Under the pieces are notes generated by a model. It saw only the letters and a list, made by a program, of their open reading frames with translations, searched no databases and was not told the DNA's origin. Shown here piece by piece: positions 18,118-26,882 of a stretch of DNA of 64,000 nt. Source of the DNA: Spirochaetota bacterium (GTDB lineage Bacteria > Spirochaetota > UBA4802 > UBA5550); NCBI GenBank assembly GCA_016933025.1, contig JAFGBT010000023.1, positions 62,001-126,000 of the forward strand, in the 5' to 3' direction. Numbering within the stretch: position 1 is the first letter of the stretch; each line of letters opens with the position of its first letter. The translations under genes and the position numbers were made by a program.

Positions 18118-18873
18118 TTATTTCACACAGATGATATTCAGAAAGGACTCCGCCTTAAGGCTTGCACCGCCGACCAGCACGCCGTCGATGTTTTCCTTCG
18201 CGTGAAGACCGGCGATATTGTCGGGCTTGACCGATCCTCCGTAGAGGATGGGGAGCGCGTCCGCAGTCCCGGCGCCATACAGGTCTTTCACAACCCGCCG
18301 GATGAAGTCATGCGCCTCGTCGGCCGTCTCCGGAGTCGCAACCTTGCCCGTACCGATGGCCCATACCGGTTCGTAGGCGACCACGACCTTTTTCATCTGT
18401 TCCGCCGTCACGCCGGCGAGCGCCTTCTCAACCTGGCGCTTCAGCACGTCGTTGGTGTTCCCCTTCTCACGCTCGTCCAGCAGCTCACCGACGCAGATCA
18501 TCGGCTCGATGCCGTTCTTCAGGGCTGCGGCCGCCTTTTTGTTAACCGCCTCGTCGGTTTCGCCGAACACGTGACGGCGCTCGGAGTGCCCGATAAGAAC
18601 GTAACGGCATCCCGCGTCCTTCACCATAAGAGGAGAAACCTCGCCGGTGAAGGCCCCCTCCTGCTCGAAATACATGTTCTGTATCCCCACCGAGACCTTC
18701 GTTCCCCGGCAGAGTTCAGACACGGGCAGCGCCCATGGAGACGGCGGGAACACCACGACCTCACGTCCCCCGATATCGGAAATGCCGGCAAGGATGCCCC
18801 GCACCAGGTCGAGAGCCTCCTGGCGGGTCTTGTACATCTTCCAGTTGCCTGCAAATATTTCACATCGTGCCAT
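18118..18873 (-). CDS. tpiA: Triose-phosphate isomerase
   Basis: Interconverts dihydroxyacetone phosphate and glyceraldehyde 3-phosphate. The 251-residue TIM barrel shows GNWKMYK at the N terminus (catalytic Lys), GHSERR (catalytic His), AYEPVWAIGTG (catalytic Glu) and the phosphate-binding LYGGSV segment. It follows gapA by 56 bp; the phosphoglycerate kinase gene that often lies between these two is absent here. Confidence 0.98.
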   Translation of the reverse strand: MARCEIFAGNWKMYKTRQEALDLVRGILAGISDIGGREVVVFPPSPWALPVSELCRGTKVSVGIQNMYFEQEGAFTGEVSPLMVKDAGCRYVLIGHSERRHVFGETDEAVNKKAAAALKNGIEPMICVGELLDEREKGNTNDVLKRQVEKALAGVTAEQMKKVVVAYEPVWAIGTGKVATPETADEAHDFIRRVVKDLYGAGTADALPILYGGSVKPDNIAGLHAKENIDGVLVGGASLKAESFLNIICVK

Positions 18874-18929
18874 GTACTGTTCCTATTTTTTCTATTGGCG
18901 AGCGGTCGAAACCGCTCAATAGTATAACA

Positions 18930-20006
<1,077 letters not shown>

Positions 20007-20144
20007 TTAGACATGCAGCCCTGCGGCGCGCCCGCCGGAGGCCGGGATTCCGCAACGTTACATGTGAAGAACCGTCATATTCATAGCATATGGCACTTTT
20101 GTTAAAGTGTTAAATAGCGCATAATTTGTCAAGAACTTCATATT

Positions 20145-20165
20145 AAAAAGGGCCCGCACGGGCCC
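20145..20165 (-). terminator. Rho-independent terminator after the alpha/beta hydrolase gene
   Basis: GGGCCC arms (20150-20155 and 20160-20165) with a 4-base GTGC loop, followed on the minus strand by TTTTT, five bases past the hydrolase stop. It isolates the hydrolase gene from gapA. Confidence 0.85.
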
Positions 20166-20169
20166 CGTA

Positions 20170-20967
20170 TCAATCCTGCCGGCTGAGATTCCCCGCCATA
20201 TCGTCCAGAAACGAATCAACCGTCTCGTTGAACGCCACGGGGTTCTCGAAAAACGGGACGTGGCCGTCGTGCTCGAATAACACGAGGCGAGCATTCTGTA
20301 TGCCGGCAGCGAGGGAAGAGCTTAAGTCGCTGGAGATTACCAGGTCCCCCCGGTTGGCAATGACCAGGACCGGCAGCTCTATCTCTCCGAGCACGCCGGA
20401 GTAATCCATTTCCTTGCATATCTTGATGTCCGTTCTGATGATGTCGCGGCTCATTTCATAGAGGCCCTTCTTGGCGAAGCCGACGAGCAGATCGACCTTT
20501 CTGCTGAAGACTGCGCCGACGATAAGCTCGGCAAGGGCATCCATGTCGTCGCGCTCAAGGATGTCGATCAGCGCCGGAGAGACGGGGAGTACGGGCGAAG
20601 TGGACACCAGCACAACGCCGACAAGCCCGCGGAGCCGACGAGCACACGCTTCGAGGCAGACGCCGCCGCCCATGGAATGCCCGATGAGGACGTAGGATGA
20701 TATATGTTCCTCAGCCGCGATGTCCTCTATGGCGTGAATGAAGTCGTCAAGCGTCGGTTTCACGCCCGCATGAGAGTGCCCGTGCCCCGGTAGATCCACG
20801 GAGATGGTCTTATACCTCGCGCCAAAATGCCGCAGCTGGTGCCGGTACAGGCGCGAATCGCCGACCGCCCCGTGAATGAAGATGAGCGCCATGCCGGCGT
20901 GTTCCCCTCTTTTTCGGTATGACAACTTTGGCCATCTCGACGACTGTGCGTGCAGAGTTTTTCTCAT
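20170..20967 (-). CDS. Alpha/beta-fold hydrolase
   Basis: A 265-residue soluble hydrolase. Visible are the oxyanion segment FIHGAVGDSRLY, the nucleophile elbow GHSMGG (serine about residue 97), a lid-like helical region (residues 130-190), VLVIANRGDLVI bearing the acid residue and HDGHVPFFE with the catalytic histidine. Substrate cannot be predicted. A shorter start at the Met before ALIFIHG would lose the first strand, so the upstream ATG is kept. Ends just before a strong terminator. Confidence 0.85.
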   Translation of the reverse strand: MRKTLHAQSSRWPKLSYRKRGEHAGMALIFIHGAVGDSRLYRHQLRHFGARYKTISVDLPGHGHSHAGVKPTLDDFIHAIEDIAAEEHISSYVLIGHSMGGGVCLEACARRLRGLVGVVLVSTSPVLPVSPALIDILERDDMDALAELIVGAVFSRKVDLLVGFAKKGLYEMSRDIIRTDIKICKEMDYSGVLGEIELPVLVIANRGDLVISSDLSSSLAAGIQNARLVLFEHDGHVPFFENPVAFNETVDSFLDDMAGNLSRQD

Positions 20968-21005
20968 CGTGAGTCCTTATAACGCGAGCCGAGGTTATGT
21001 CTTAA

Positions 21006-21140
21006 GTCATTGCGAGGGATTCTCATGTCAAATGAGAGCGACGAAGCAATCTTGTATATGAAGTCAATAGAAGCTTTACTTGAAACATCATGACTTTAGT
21101 CATCAAACATCAGATCGCTTCGCTACGCTCGCGATAACAT
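21006..21140. repeat. REPIN-like dispersed hairpin repeat, copy 1
   Basis: Starts with GTCATTGCGAGG and reaches GCGACGAAGCAATCT near 21053, with a variable inner stem (TCTCAT/ATGAGA, 21021-21037). An AT-rich spacer follows, then AGATCGCTTCGCTACGCTCG ending in a GCGATAAC edge near 21137. The same two end blocks recur in inverted orientation at 23984-24111. No protein is encoded. Confidence 0.7.
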
Positions 21141-21305
21141 TGTATAGCACGACACACGGGTCAGTCCCTTACAATAAATATTTTGAACAGATTGGAGGCG
21201 GGATGTTTCAAGTCAATTAAAAAAACAAAAAATCCCGCCATGCGAAAACGGTTGATAGTGTCGGTTCTCGCGCGACGGGATTTTTCGCTTCAATGGAATC
21301 GTGTA

Positions 21306-21488
21306 TTAATGCTTCTCCATATGGCTCGTAGCCGGGGGATAGATCCCCTTGTATCGCCTCCATACCGCAATGCAGAAACGGATGCAGCCGCACAGGGCCA
21401 CGAAGCTCCCCGCAATGACGCAGATCCAGACAGTATGATGGATTAACGTCGGATAATTTCTGACAAAACTCGTTACTATCTCATCCAT
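21306..21488 (-). CDS. Small single-pass membrane protein
   Basis: A 60-residue candidate with one hydrophobic helix rich in cysteine (WICVIAGSFVALCGCIRFCIAV, given in two parts around residues 20-41) and a basic flank. The ATG at 21488 has an AGGAG site 7 bases upstream, which is the main evidence that it is translated. No family recognised. Its codon use is less GC-rich than that of its neighbours. Confidence 0.45.
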   Translation of the reverse strand: MDEIVTSFVRNYPTLIHHTVWICVIAGSFVALCGCIRFCIAVWRRYKGIYPPATSHMEKH

Positions 21489-21597
21489 GGACATGCTCCT
21501 TTGGCTCTGATAAAGGGATAATTGCTGACGTGAGTACGCTAAAATCATGACGGATATATGTCAATTGAAAATTCCCCACATTACGAAAAATCCCCCC

Positions 21598-22596
21598 TTA
21601 CTTACGGCATCCGATACCCCAGAGGGATGCGGGAATGTTCATAGCTTCCTGCCGCCATCCCAGACCATTTGGCGAAGCAATAACCACTCCCATGTCCCCG
21701 ACACCGATAAAGTTCCCGTAGCAATATTGCATATCATGGATCCAGAACCCGCCCATACCGCCGCTGTCGATGGTGCCGACTCGGGTCCACAAAACACCGT
21801 CTTCGGAAATATACGCAATGAGATTCGAATTTACCGCTACAAAGCGCCCTCCGCCAAATGCAATGGCCATAAAAGGAATACTGTCGGGCGTTCTGTTCAA
21901 TACCCACGCGATCCCGTCTTTGGAAACTGCAACGTACGAGGATGATGATATGGCGACGAACACGTTATTCCCATAAGCGATCTTTATCAGGTCCATTATC
22001 CCGGTACCGATGACAGCGGGACCCGCCCAGACCACTCCATCAAGCGAAGCATAGGCAACCCCGTCAACCGCCAATCTGCTGCCGACAGCGACAAGCAATC
22101 CGTTTCCGACAGCAACGTCATTCAGCAGCACGTCCCCTTTAAAATCATATAACTCGGCCCACACCATGCCGTCCTGTGATAATGATATCCCGCTGCCGAC
22201 TCCAATAATGTAATCCTTGTAGGCAATAATATCTTCAAGGCCGAGAGAAATGCCGAGAGGCCCCATCCACAGCACACCGTCTTGCGAAACATAGGATACG
22301 CCCGGGGAAATCGCTCCCATGCCAACGGCGATAAACCTGTCGCGCACGAATACCGCACCCCTCAGCATGGATGCATCGCTGTCAGGATACAGGTTGACCG
22401 ACCAGAGCATACCGGTCGGGGAGATGTATAGTGATGAGTCGCCGACGGCGACGACAAGCGGATCTTCCGCCTCCTGGAACAGCGACCGGACCGCGTCCTC
22501 GTCGCCGAAGGCGCACGACAGCAGCAGGACGCACGAGCAGGCCGACACCACGGCCACCCCCGCGCGCCTGAGAGCCGAAACCATTGAATGTTTCAT
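21598..22596 (-). CDS. Lipoprotein with repeated S-x-DG-x-x-W motifs, beta-propeller-like
   Basis: A 332-residue secreted lipoprotein with lipobox LLLSCA. The mature part has about seven repeats of roughly 40 residues, each with a pattern like VAVG...(Y/V)S(x)DGxxW (for example YISPTGMLW, YVSQDGVLW, SLSQDGMVW, YASLDGVVW, AVSKDGIAW, YISEDGVLW). These resemble Asp-box/BNR repeats of sialidase-like propellers, so a six- or seven-bladed propeller is likely. Its start overlaps the stop of the barrel gene before it by 4 bp (ATGA), and GGAGGG precedes it. Probably a surface-exposed partner of that barrel; function unknown. Confidence 0.78.
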   Translation of the reverse strand: MKHSMVSALRRAGVAVVSACSCVLLLSCAFGDEDAVRSLFQEAEDPLVVAVGDSSLYISPTGMLWSVNLYPDSDASMLRGAVFVRDRFIAVGMGAISPGVSYVSQDGVLWMGPLGISLGLEDIIAYKDYIIGVGSGISLSQDGMVWAELYDFKGDVLLNDVAVGNGLLVAVGSRLAVDGVAYASLDGVVWAGPAVIGTGIMDLIKIAYGNNVFVAISSSSYVAVSKDGIAWVLNRTPDSIPFMAIAFGGGRFVAVNSNLIAYISEDGVLWTRVGTIDSGGMGGFWIHDMQYCYGNFIGVGDMGVVIASPNGLGWRQEAMNIPASLWGIGCRK

Positions 22597-23366
22597 GGCA
22601 AACCACCCTCCGTGAAACCGACGCCCAGGGTCCTCCACACCAGCCCAACGTACACCTGGTGCCCCTCGACGTTATTGAATGACGTGCCCACGGGTGTATA
22701 CCCGATATTGTACTCGGCGAAAATACCGAACATTGAAACCAGCGTCACCTCGAGGCCTACGCCGCCAACGATGCCGATGGAGACAAGGTTGATCGCCCGA
22801 TCATCACCGCCGGTCCTTGCGTCCTTCATTTCTGAACGATAGTAGAGGAGCCGCGGCGCAGCTACGACATAGAGCTGCCAGAGCTCATGCAGTAGATACG
22901 CGCCTATCATGCCTCGAAAGCAGATGTCCCATGACATCATATGGACACGGTTGTCCTCATATAGAAGGTCGCTGTGCTTTCTCTGGATCTCCTCGCCTAT
23001 CTTGAAGTTTCGGTAGGTGAAGCGCGCGCCGATATCGAGACCGTTCCCCTGCCTGCTTTTCTTCCGGTAGAAGTAGCAGTCGGCCATGAGTCCCCACGAT
23101 TTATTATAGTAGTATTTCAGGTCCTCGTCCATCATGTAGATCATCGACGGTGCGGCGAAACCGACCCTGAGGAAAGTGCTATAAGCCCTCTTCGTTCGTT
23201 GGTCGAGTATGGAATCCGCGCTCTGCTCAGGGCTGTAGCGAAGCGGCGCTGAGGACAGCGAGGCAATGGCAGCCATGGAGACCGGATACAATGCGGCCCC
23301 CGCCGAAAGCGCACACAGGAGGAGGATCAGCGCGAGCATACAACTTCGGGCGGCAAATCTTATCAT
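22593..23366 (-). CDS. Outer membrane beta-barrel protein
   Basis: A 257-residue exported protein: signal peptide ending near ALSAGAALYP, then alternating hydrophobic/aromatic strands such as GLDIGARFTYRNF, WQLYVVAAPRLLYY, VGLEVTLVSMFGIFAEYNIGY and HQVYVGLVWRTLGVGF. Probably an 8-10 strand barrel similar in size to OmpA/OmpW-like proteins; no family named. The ATG at 23366 is favoured over an upstream GTG at 23423. Coupled by a 4-bp overlap to the propeller lipoprotein gene. Confidence 0.7.
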   Translation of the reverse strand: MIRFAARSCMLALILLLCALSAGAALYPVSMAAIASLSSAPLRYSPEQSADSILDQRTKRAYSTFLRVGFAAPSMIYMMDEDLKYYYNKSWGLMADCYFYRKKSRQGNGLDIGARFTYRNFKIGEEIQRKHSDLLYEDNRVHMMSWDICFRGMIGAYLLHELWQLYVVAAPRLLYYRSEMKDARTGGDDRAINLVSIGIVGGVGLEVTLVSMFGIFAEYNIGYTPVGTSFNNVEGHQVYVGLVWRTLGVGFTEGGLP

Positions 23367-23530
23367 TAAAAAACCCCTGTCAAATCTCCTTCTAATAAAT
23401 AGAAAACCGGTTTCCGGCTTCACGTCAAGAAATAAATTTTCACCTCGGTCCCTCCGGCCGGTGGCACCATGAAAAAAATAATTTGACTGACAGCCTTCCG
23501 CCCTGTATGTTTCAGAGAGAAATCCTTCCG

Positions 23531-23896
23531 ATGTATGCTTTTGAAATAATAGCCGAAAGGAGAATACAGGAGGCCATTGACCGGGGCGAGTTCGACAACA
23601 ACCCGCTGGCGGGCAAACCGCTGCCTCCAGACGGACTGGATAACGTCTCTCCCGAGCTCAGGATGGCCCTGAAGATCCTGAAAAACGCCGGCGTGGTGCC
23701 GGAGGAACTCGGGCTCCGCAAGGAAATCCATTCCCTGATGGAGCTCCTCAGGGTCTGCGCGTGCGACGAGGAAAAGGCGGCCGTCCAGGCCAGGCTCAAC
23801 GAAAAGCAGCTGCGCTACAACATGCTCGTGGAAAAGAGGACCGGGAAGGTCTTTCTCCCCGAGTATCACGCGAAAATAATGGAAAGATTGAAATAA
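23531..23896 (+). CDS. DUF1992 / DnaJ-C28-like domain protein
   Basis: A 121-residue cytoplasmic protein matching the DUF1992 family: IIAERRIQEAIDRGEFDNNPLAGKPLPP at residues 6-33 is the family signature, followed by helical ILKNAGVVPEELGLRKEI. The family is linked by domain similarity to the conserved region of DNAJC28 but has no settled bacterial function. The ATG at 23531 is chosen because family members start close to the AERRI motif; an ATG at 23507 is possible. Confidence 0.88.
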   Translation: MYAFEIIAERRIQEAIDRGEFDNNPLAGKPLPPDGLDNVSPELRMALKILKNAGVVPEELGLRKEIHSLMELLRVCACDEEKAAVQARLNEKQLRYNMLVEKRTGKVFLPEYHAKIMERLK

Positions 23897-23983
23897 ATAA
23901 CTCTCCACGATCTCCTGTTCTTGGATAATTTATATAAATATCAATTGCCGAATCAATACTATTCTGACAAATGTCAAACAATC

Positions 23984-24111
23984 GTCATCGCGAGCGCAGC
24001 GAAGCGATCTTTATATTGATATTAAATAGCTCCTTGAAGTATCTTGGGGTATTGAAGCTATATGCCAGATTGCTTCGTCGTCCCTATAAAATCGGGACTC
24101 CTCGCAATGAC
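23984..24111. repeat. REPIN-like dispersed hairpin repeat, copy 2 (inverted relative to copy 1)
   Basis: Left block GTCATCGCGAGCGCAGCGAA ending in GCGATCT, AT-rich middle, right block AGATTGCTTCGTCG, inner stem GTCCC/GGGAC, then CTCGCAATGAC. Read on the other strand it has the same end blocks as the element at 21006-21140 but a different inner stem, so structure rather than stem sequence is kept. Its right edge touches the stop codon of the next gene. Confidence 0.7.
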
Positions 24112-24395
24112 TATATAATTCCTCGTTTGTGGGATATCTGATCCGGTTTTGATAATTGTTCTAGCCTCATGAGATACGCAAACGCTTCGTCGAAGTTTGT
24201 CCCGCACATCTCGGGTGACGGCCTTAGACCCGAGCAGAATTCCGGCCGCTCTTTCTTTCCGAAAAGAGCACACCGGTTGTCAGGGCCGAGCTGGACGCAC
24301 CTGACCCCCGCTGGTTTGCCGTGCGGCATTCCCGGTATCGGCGATGATATTGACGGCGCGATACAGCACGCGCCGCACCCAGGTCTGCATTCCAT
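24111..24395 (-). CDS. YkgJ-family cysteine cluster protein
   Basis: A 94-residue cytoplasmic protein with the YkgJ/zinc-or-iron-chelating pattern: CRPGCGACC at residues 3-11, RCVQL at residue 36, CALF, and FCSGLRPSPEMCG. Eight cysteines in this layout typically bind a metal or Fe-S cluster. A strong AGGAG site six bases before the ATG at 24395 sets the start; longer frames would add unrelated sequence. Role unknown. Confidence 0.85.
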   Translation of the reverse strand: MECRPGCGACCIAPSISSPIPGMPHGKPAGVRCVQLGPDNRCALFGKKERPEFCSGLRPSPEMCGTNFDEAFAYLMRLEQLSKPDQISHKRGII

Positions 24396-24639
24396 GGCTA
24401 CTCCTTTGAGGTCCGCAATCCATGATGAAAGTGAGTGAATATTTTTCCACAAAAATTTCGTATTGCCGTACATTATTGATCCTTTAATGTTACATTCTTG
24501 ACAAAATTCAAATCCTGCCCTGAATATCTTTCAGGGAGCCTTTTAGGGAATGTTTCTCTACCCGAATTATAACTCAAATATTCTCTGCGCCCCTGCGTCT
24601 CTGCGAGAACCTCATGAATGATATTAGGGAGGTACTGAC

Positions 24640-25092
24640 ATGAATAAAAATCTTGCAGCGCCGTGCGGCCTGTACTGCGGGGCCTGCGGCGTATACATCG
24701 CGACCGCGGAAAAGAACGAAAAGATACGGGAGAAATTTTCTAAGGCATACGGGTCGCCGCTATCAGAAACCCACTGTACCGGGTGTCTTTCCGATAATCC
24801 GGACGACATTTTTATGTACTGCAAGGTTTGCCCGATAAAGACCTGCGCTCGCGAGAAGGGTCTTGAAGGCTGCTTTCAGTGCGACGAATTTCCATGCGTG
24901 CACATCGAGCGGTTCCCTTCAGCCGAGGGGAAAAAAGTCCTCATGGAGGCAGTGCCGCGCTGGAAACAACTCGGCACCGAAAAATGGCTTAAAGACGAGG
25001 CGCGAAGATACACCTGCAAGTCATGCGGCGCTGTATTGTACAGGGGAGCAAGGTTCTGCAGGAATTGCAGGACGCCGTTTGCCGCCGAGTGA
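24640..25092 (+). CDS. DUF3795 cysteine-rich protein
   Basis: A 150-residue protein matching DUF3795: APCGLYCGACGVY at the N terminus (residues 7-19), CTGC, YCKVCPIKTCAREKGLEGCFQCDEFPC spread over residues 60-87, and a C-terminal zinc-ribbon-like pair CKSCGAVLYRGARFCRNC that is not always present in the family. Probably metal or Fe-S binding. AGGT precedes the ATG. Its stop abuts the stop of the opposite-strand gene with no spacer. Confidence 0.86.
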   Translation: MNKNLAAPCGLYCGACGVYIATAEKNEKIREKFSKAYGSPLSETHCTGCLSDNPDDIFMYCKVCPIKTCAREKGLEGCFQCDEFPCVHIERFPSAEGKKVLMEAVPRWKQLGTEKWLKDEARRYTCKSCGAVLYRGARFCRNCRTPFAAE

Positions 25093-25458
25093 TCAGGAAA
25101 AATATTTTCTTATCAGGCCGAGCCTTCCCCGCATGATGAGCCGCTTGCCGGAATAGCGCATCACCTCGCGGATCCTCTCACGGTACCCGGGGCCATAGCA
25201 GTGGGTCGGGCATTTCTTACAGGCCGGCTTCGGCTTATAGGGACAGAGCAGTCTCTTAGACGCGGCATGGAGGATCAGCTTGCTGCAATCCGTGCAGTAG
25301 TCGCGCCCGATTGCGGTGAGGTATACGCCCAGGGCGCCGCCGGCTGCCGGGCGGGATCGTTGCGCATTCCTGTGATTGGCCTTGCAATAAATATGAATGA
25401 ATTCAGCAAGGACGGCTATGTCTTTCTGTACATTTTTGTCGATTGTTGTAGTTTTCAT
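25093..25458 (-). CDS. Nitrous oxide-stimulated promoter family protein
   Basis: A 121-residue protein that fits the small cysteine-rich family named for nitrous-oxide-stimulated promoters. Key features are the EFIHIYCKANHR helix, DYCTDCSKL, CPYKPKPACKKCPTHCY and GYRERIREVMRYSGKRL. The pattern implies a metal or Fe-S site. Biochemical role is not known. Its promoter region carries three copies of a CCGATAACTATCGG palindrome, and the upstream gene on the same strand is a 4Fe-4S protein with an HcpR-like operator, so a link to nitrogen-oxide response is plausible. Confidence 0.84.
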   Translation of the reverse strand: MKTTTIDKNVQKDIAVLAEFIHIYCKANHRNAQRSRPAAGGALGVYLTAIGRDYCTDCSKLILHAASKRLLCPYKPKPACKKCPTHCYGPGYRERIREVMRYSGKRLIMRGRLGLIRKYFS

Positions 25459-25468
25459 TTTAATGATA

Positions 25469-25567
25469 CCGATAACTATCGGAGAAATTTTACTCTGACA
25501 CCATTGAGGGACCGATAACTATCGATCAGGTTTACTCTGACACCACACGAGAACCGATAACTATCGG
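25469..25567. repeat. Three tandem palindromes CCGATAACTATCGG with conserved spacers
   Basis: Copies at 25469-25482, 25512-25525 (last base differs) and 25554-25567, spaced 43 and 42 bp, with the shared spacer TTTACTCTGACACCA following the first two. A partial fourth copy (CCGATAACTATC) is at 25616-25627 inside the coding region. The unit has 5-4-5 dyad geometry like Crp/Fnr-family sites but not their usual TTGAT/TTGAC halves. It fills the 102-bp gap between two minus-strand genes. It may be a regulatory array or a REP-type minisatellite. Confidence 0.7.
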
Positions 25568-26421
25568 GCAATTTCCACCGGCAAAGGCTCCTCACTAAGC
25601 ACATCCCCCCTGATACCGATAACTATCTCTCTCACCGGTATCTGTTTACCCGCCTTTTCCATAGCACGCTCAAGCAGAACGTTTATGCCGCCGCAGCAGG
25701 GGACTTCCATCCTGGCCACGGTGATCGATTGAATCCGGTGGAGCGACAGGATCGCGGCGAGCCTCTCTGTATACTCCTCTATATACGGATCGAGCTTGGG
25801 GCAGAACATGATGACGATCCTGTCCCTGATAAAATCCTGGTGAAAATTCCCATAGGCAAAAGGAACGCAGTCCGCGGCCAGCAGAAGGTCGGCGTTGTCG
25901 AAATACCGCGCCGACGGGTTAAGGAGCTTGAGCTGCACCGGCCATTGCCGGAGCTCCGAGGCTACCCTGACTTCCGCGCCTGCGCAGCCGGCATCCACTG
26001 CCCTGTCCCTCATGTCGCGGGCCATGGACCCGGAACAGCCGCACGCCATCGCGGGGACCGGCTCTTCATAAACCGGCACCGGTATTTCCTTCTCCTCAAG
26101 GTACTCAACGGCCTCCCGGAGATATTTCATCTCGCCATGATTTTTTAGATGAAGCAAATGCGCCTTTACGACATTGGCGCCGTGCTTCACCACGTTCTCC
26201 ATGACCCTCCGTTCGCTGTAGGGCCCGGCCTCGCGCGTTTCAACGGTAAGCGCCCCCTCCGGGCAGGTCTTGAGGCAGGCGCCCAGGCCGTCGCAAAAGA
26301 GGTCGCTTACCAGCCGCGCCTTGCCATCGATCACCTGGAGCGCTCCCTCGGGGCAGTCCGGCACGCACAGCCCGCAGCCGTTGCATTTTTCTTCATCTAT
26401 TGTGATGATGCTTCGATTCAT
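25561..26421 (-). CDS. 4Fe-4S dicluster ferredoxin-domain protein, likely HcpR regulon member
   Basis: A 286-residue cytoplasmic protein. The N terminus holds two 4Fe-4S motifs, CNGCGLCVPDCPEGAL (about residues 12-27) and CDGLGACLKTCPEGAL (about residues 41-56), the second with an extra residue between the first two cysteines. The C-terminal half adds MACGCSGS and MEVPCCGGINVL, suggesting another cluster or metal site. Similar ferredoxin-like proteins often accompany hybrid-cluster or nitrite-stress genes. GGAGG precedes the ATG at 26421. An HcpR-like palindrome lies about 41 bp upstream of the predicted transcription start. The stop codon falls within a CCGATAACTATCGG repeat. Confidence 0.82.
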   Translation of the reverse strand: MNRSIITIDEEKCNGCGLCVPDCPEGALQVIDGKARLVSDLFCDGLGACLKTCPEGALTVETREAGPYSERRVMENVVKHGANVVKAHLLHLKNHGEMKYLREAVEYLEEKEIPVPVYEEPVPAMACGCSGSMARDMRDRAVDAGCAGAEVRVASELRQWPVQLKLLNPSARYFDNADLLLAADCVPFAYGNFHQDFIRDRIVIMFCPKLDPYIEEYTERLAAILSLHRIQSITVARMEVPCCGGINVLLERAMEKAGKQIPVREIVIGIRGDVLSEEPLPVEIAR

Positions 26422-26442
26422 AATGTCCTCCCGTGTAGCCTG

Positions 26443-26484
26443 AATATACACAAAACAGGCACAAACCGCATTGACCCAGGTCAA
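26443..26484 (-). promoter_or_regulatory. HcpR/Fnr-type operator with -10 box upstream of the 4Fe-4S protein gene
   Basis: TTGACCCAGGTCAA (26471-26484) is a perfect TTGAC-N4-GTCAA dyad. A TATATT box on the minus strand (26448-26443) predicts a start near 26436, placing the dyad centre about 41 bp upstream, the classic activating position for Crp/Fnr-family proteins. Confidence 0.7.
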
Positions 26485-26489
26485 GATGT

Positions 26490-26882
26490 CAGATTTTTCA
26501 TCTGCAATTTCAGCGTTGTACGCCTAAAAAACATGAAAAATTTCACGCGGATAGAGCCGACTACGCAGAGGAAGGTAATGCTGTCGCGAAATAATCCATA
26601 CTCTTGTACCTCAGCGACCTCAGCATTCCCCGCATTATAGCCTTTTTCATGAAACGGAGGCAATGAAAGTTAACATCGCAGCAGATTAAACCTTTTCCAC
26701 CACCCCCAGATTTTCTGTTCTTGCACACTATAATTAATTACTGACAGCCTAACGTTGTATGCCTAAGGATAGGTAAAACCAGGCCTGCTTGAAAAAATTC
26801 TTTACTTTATTTATCCTCGCATCTATCCTGAAAATCGCTCCATGTCAGGTTCCGTATATTACTTATCTCGACAGGGGATACG
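26490..26882. other. Noncoding gap with degenerate repeat relic and nrf promoter region
   Basis: A 390-bp stretch without a credible gene. The part at 26510-26660 translates on the minus strand to NAGNAEVAEVQEYG-like text, typical of dispersed relics often miscalled as ORFs, and CGTTGTAYGCCTAA occurs twice (about 26513 and 26753). A TATAAT at 26729-26734 could be the -10 box for nrfHA; no convincing -35 box is seen. Confidence 0.45.

Noticed and set aside
23367..23423. GTG start for the outer-membrane barrel at 23423
   Set aside because: It would place 19 charged residues before the signal peptide and has no ribosome site; the ATG at 23366 opens a normal signal peptide.
24560..24615. Possible structured RNA in the gap before the DUF3795 gene
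   Set aside because: The CTCTGCGCCCCTGCGTCTCTGCG text looks like a degenerate copy of the common CGCAGAGG-type dispersed repeat, with no stable conserved fold visible.
25469..25628. Possible CRISPR array
   Set aside because: Repeats are 14-bp dyads with a conserved rather than unique spacer, only three full copies, and no cas genes nearby.
26481..26663. Small ORF (60 codons) on the minus strand upstream of nrf
   Set aside because: Its translation (NAGNAEVAEVQEYG) has the look of dispersed-repeat relics commonly miscalled as genes; no ribosome site.
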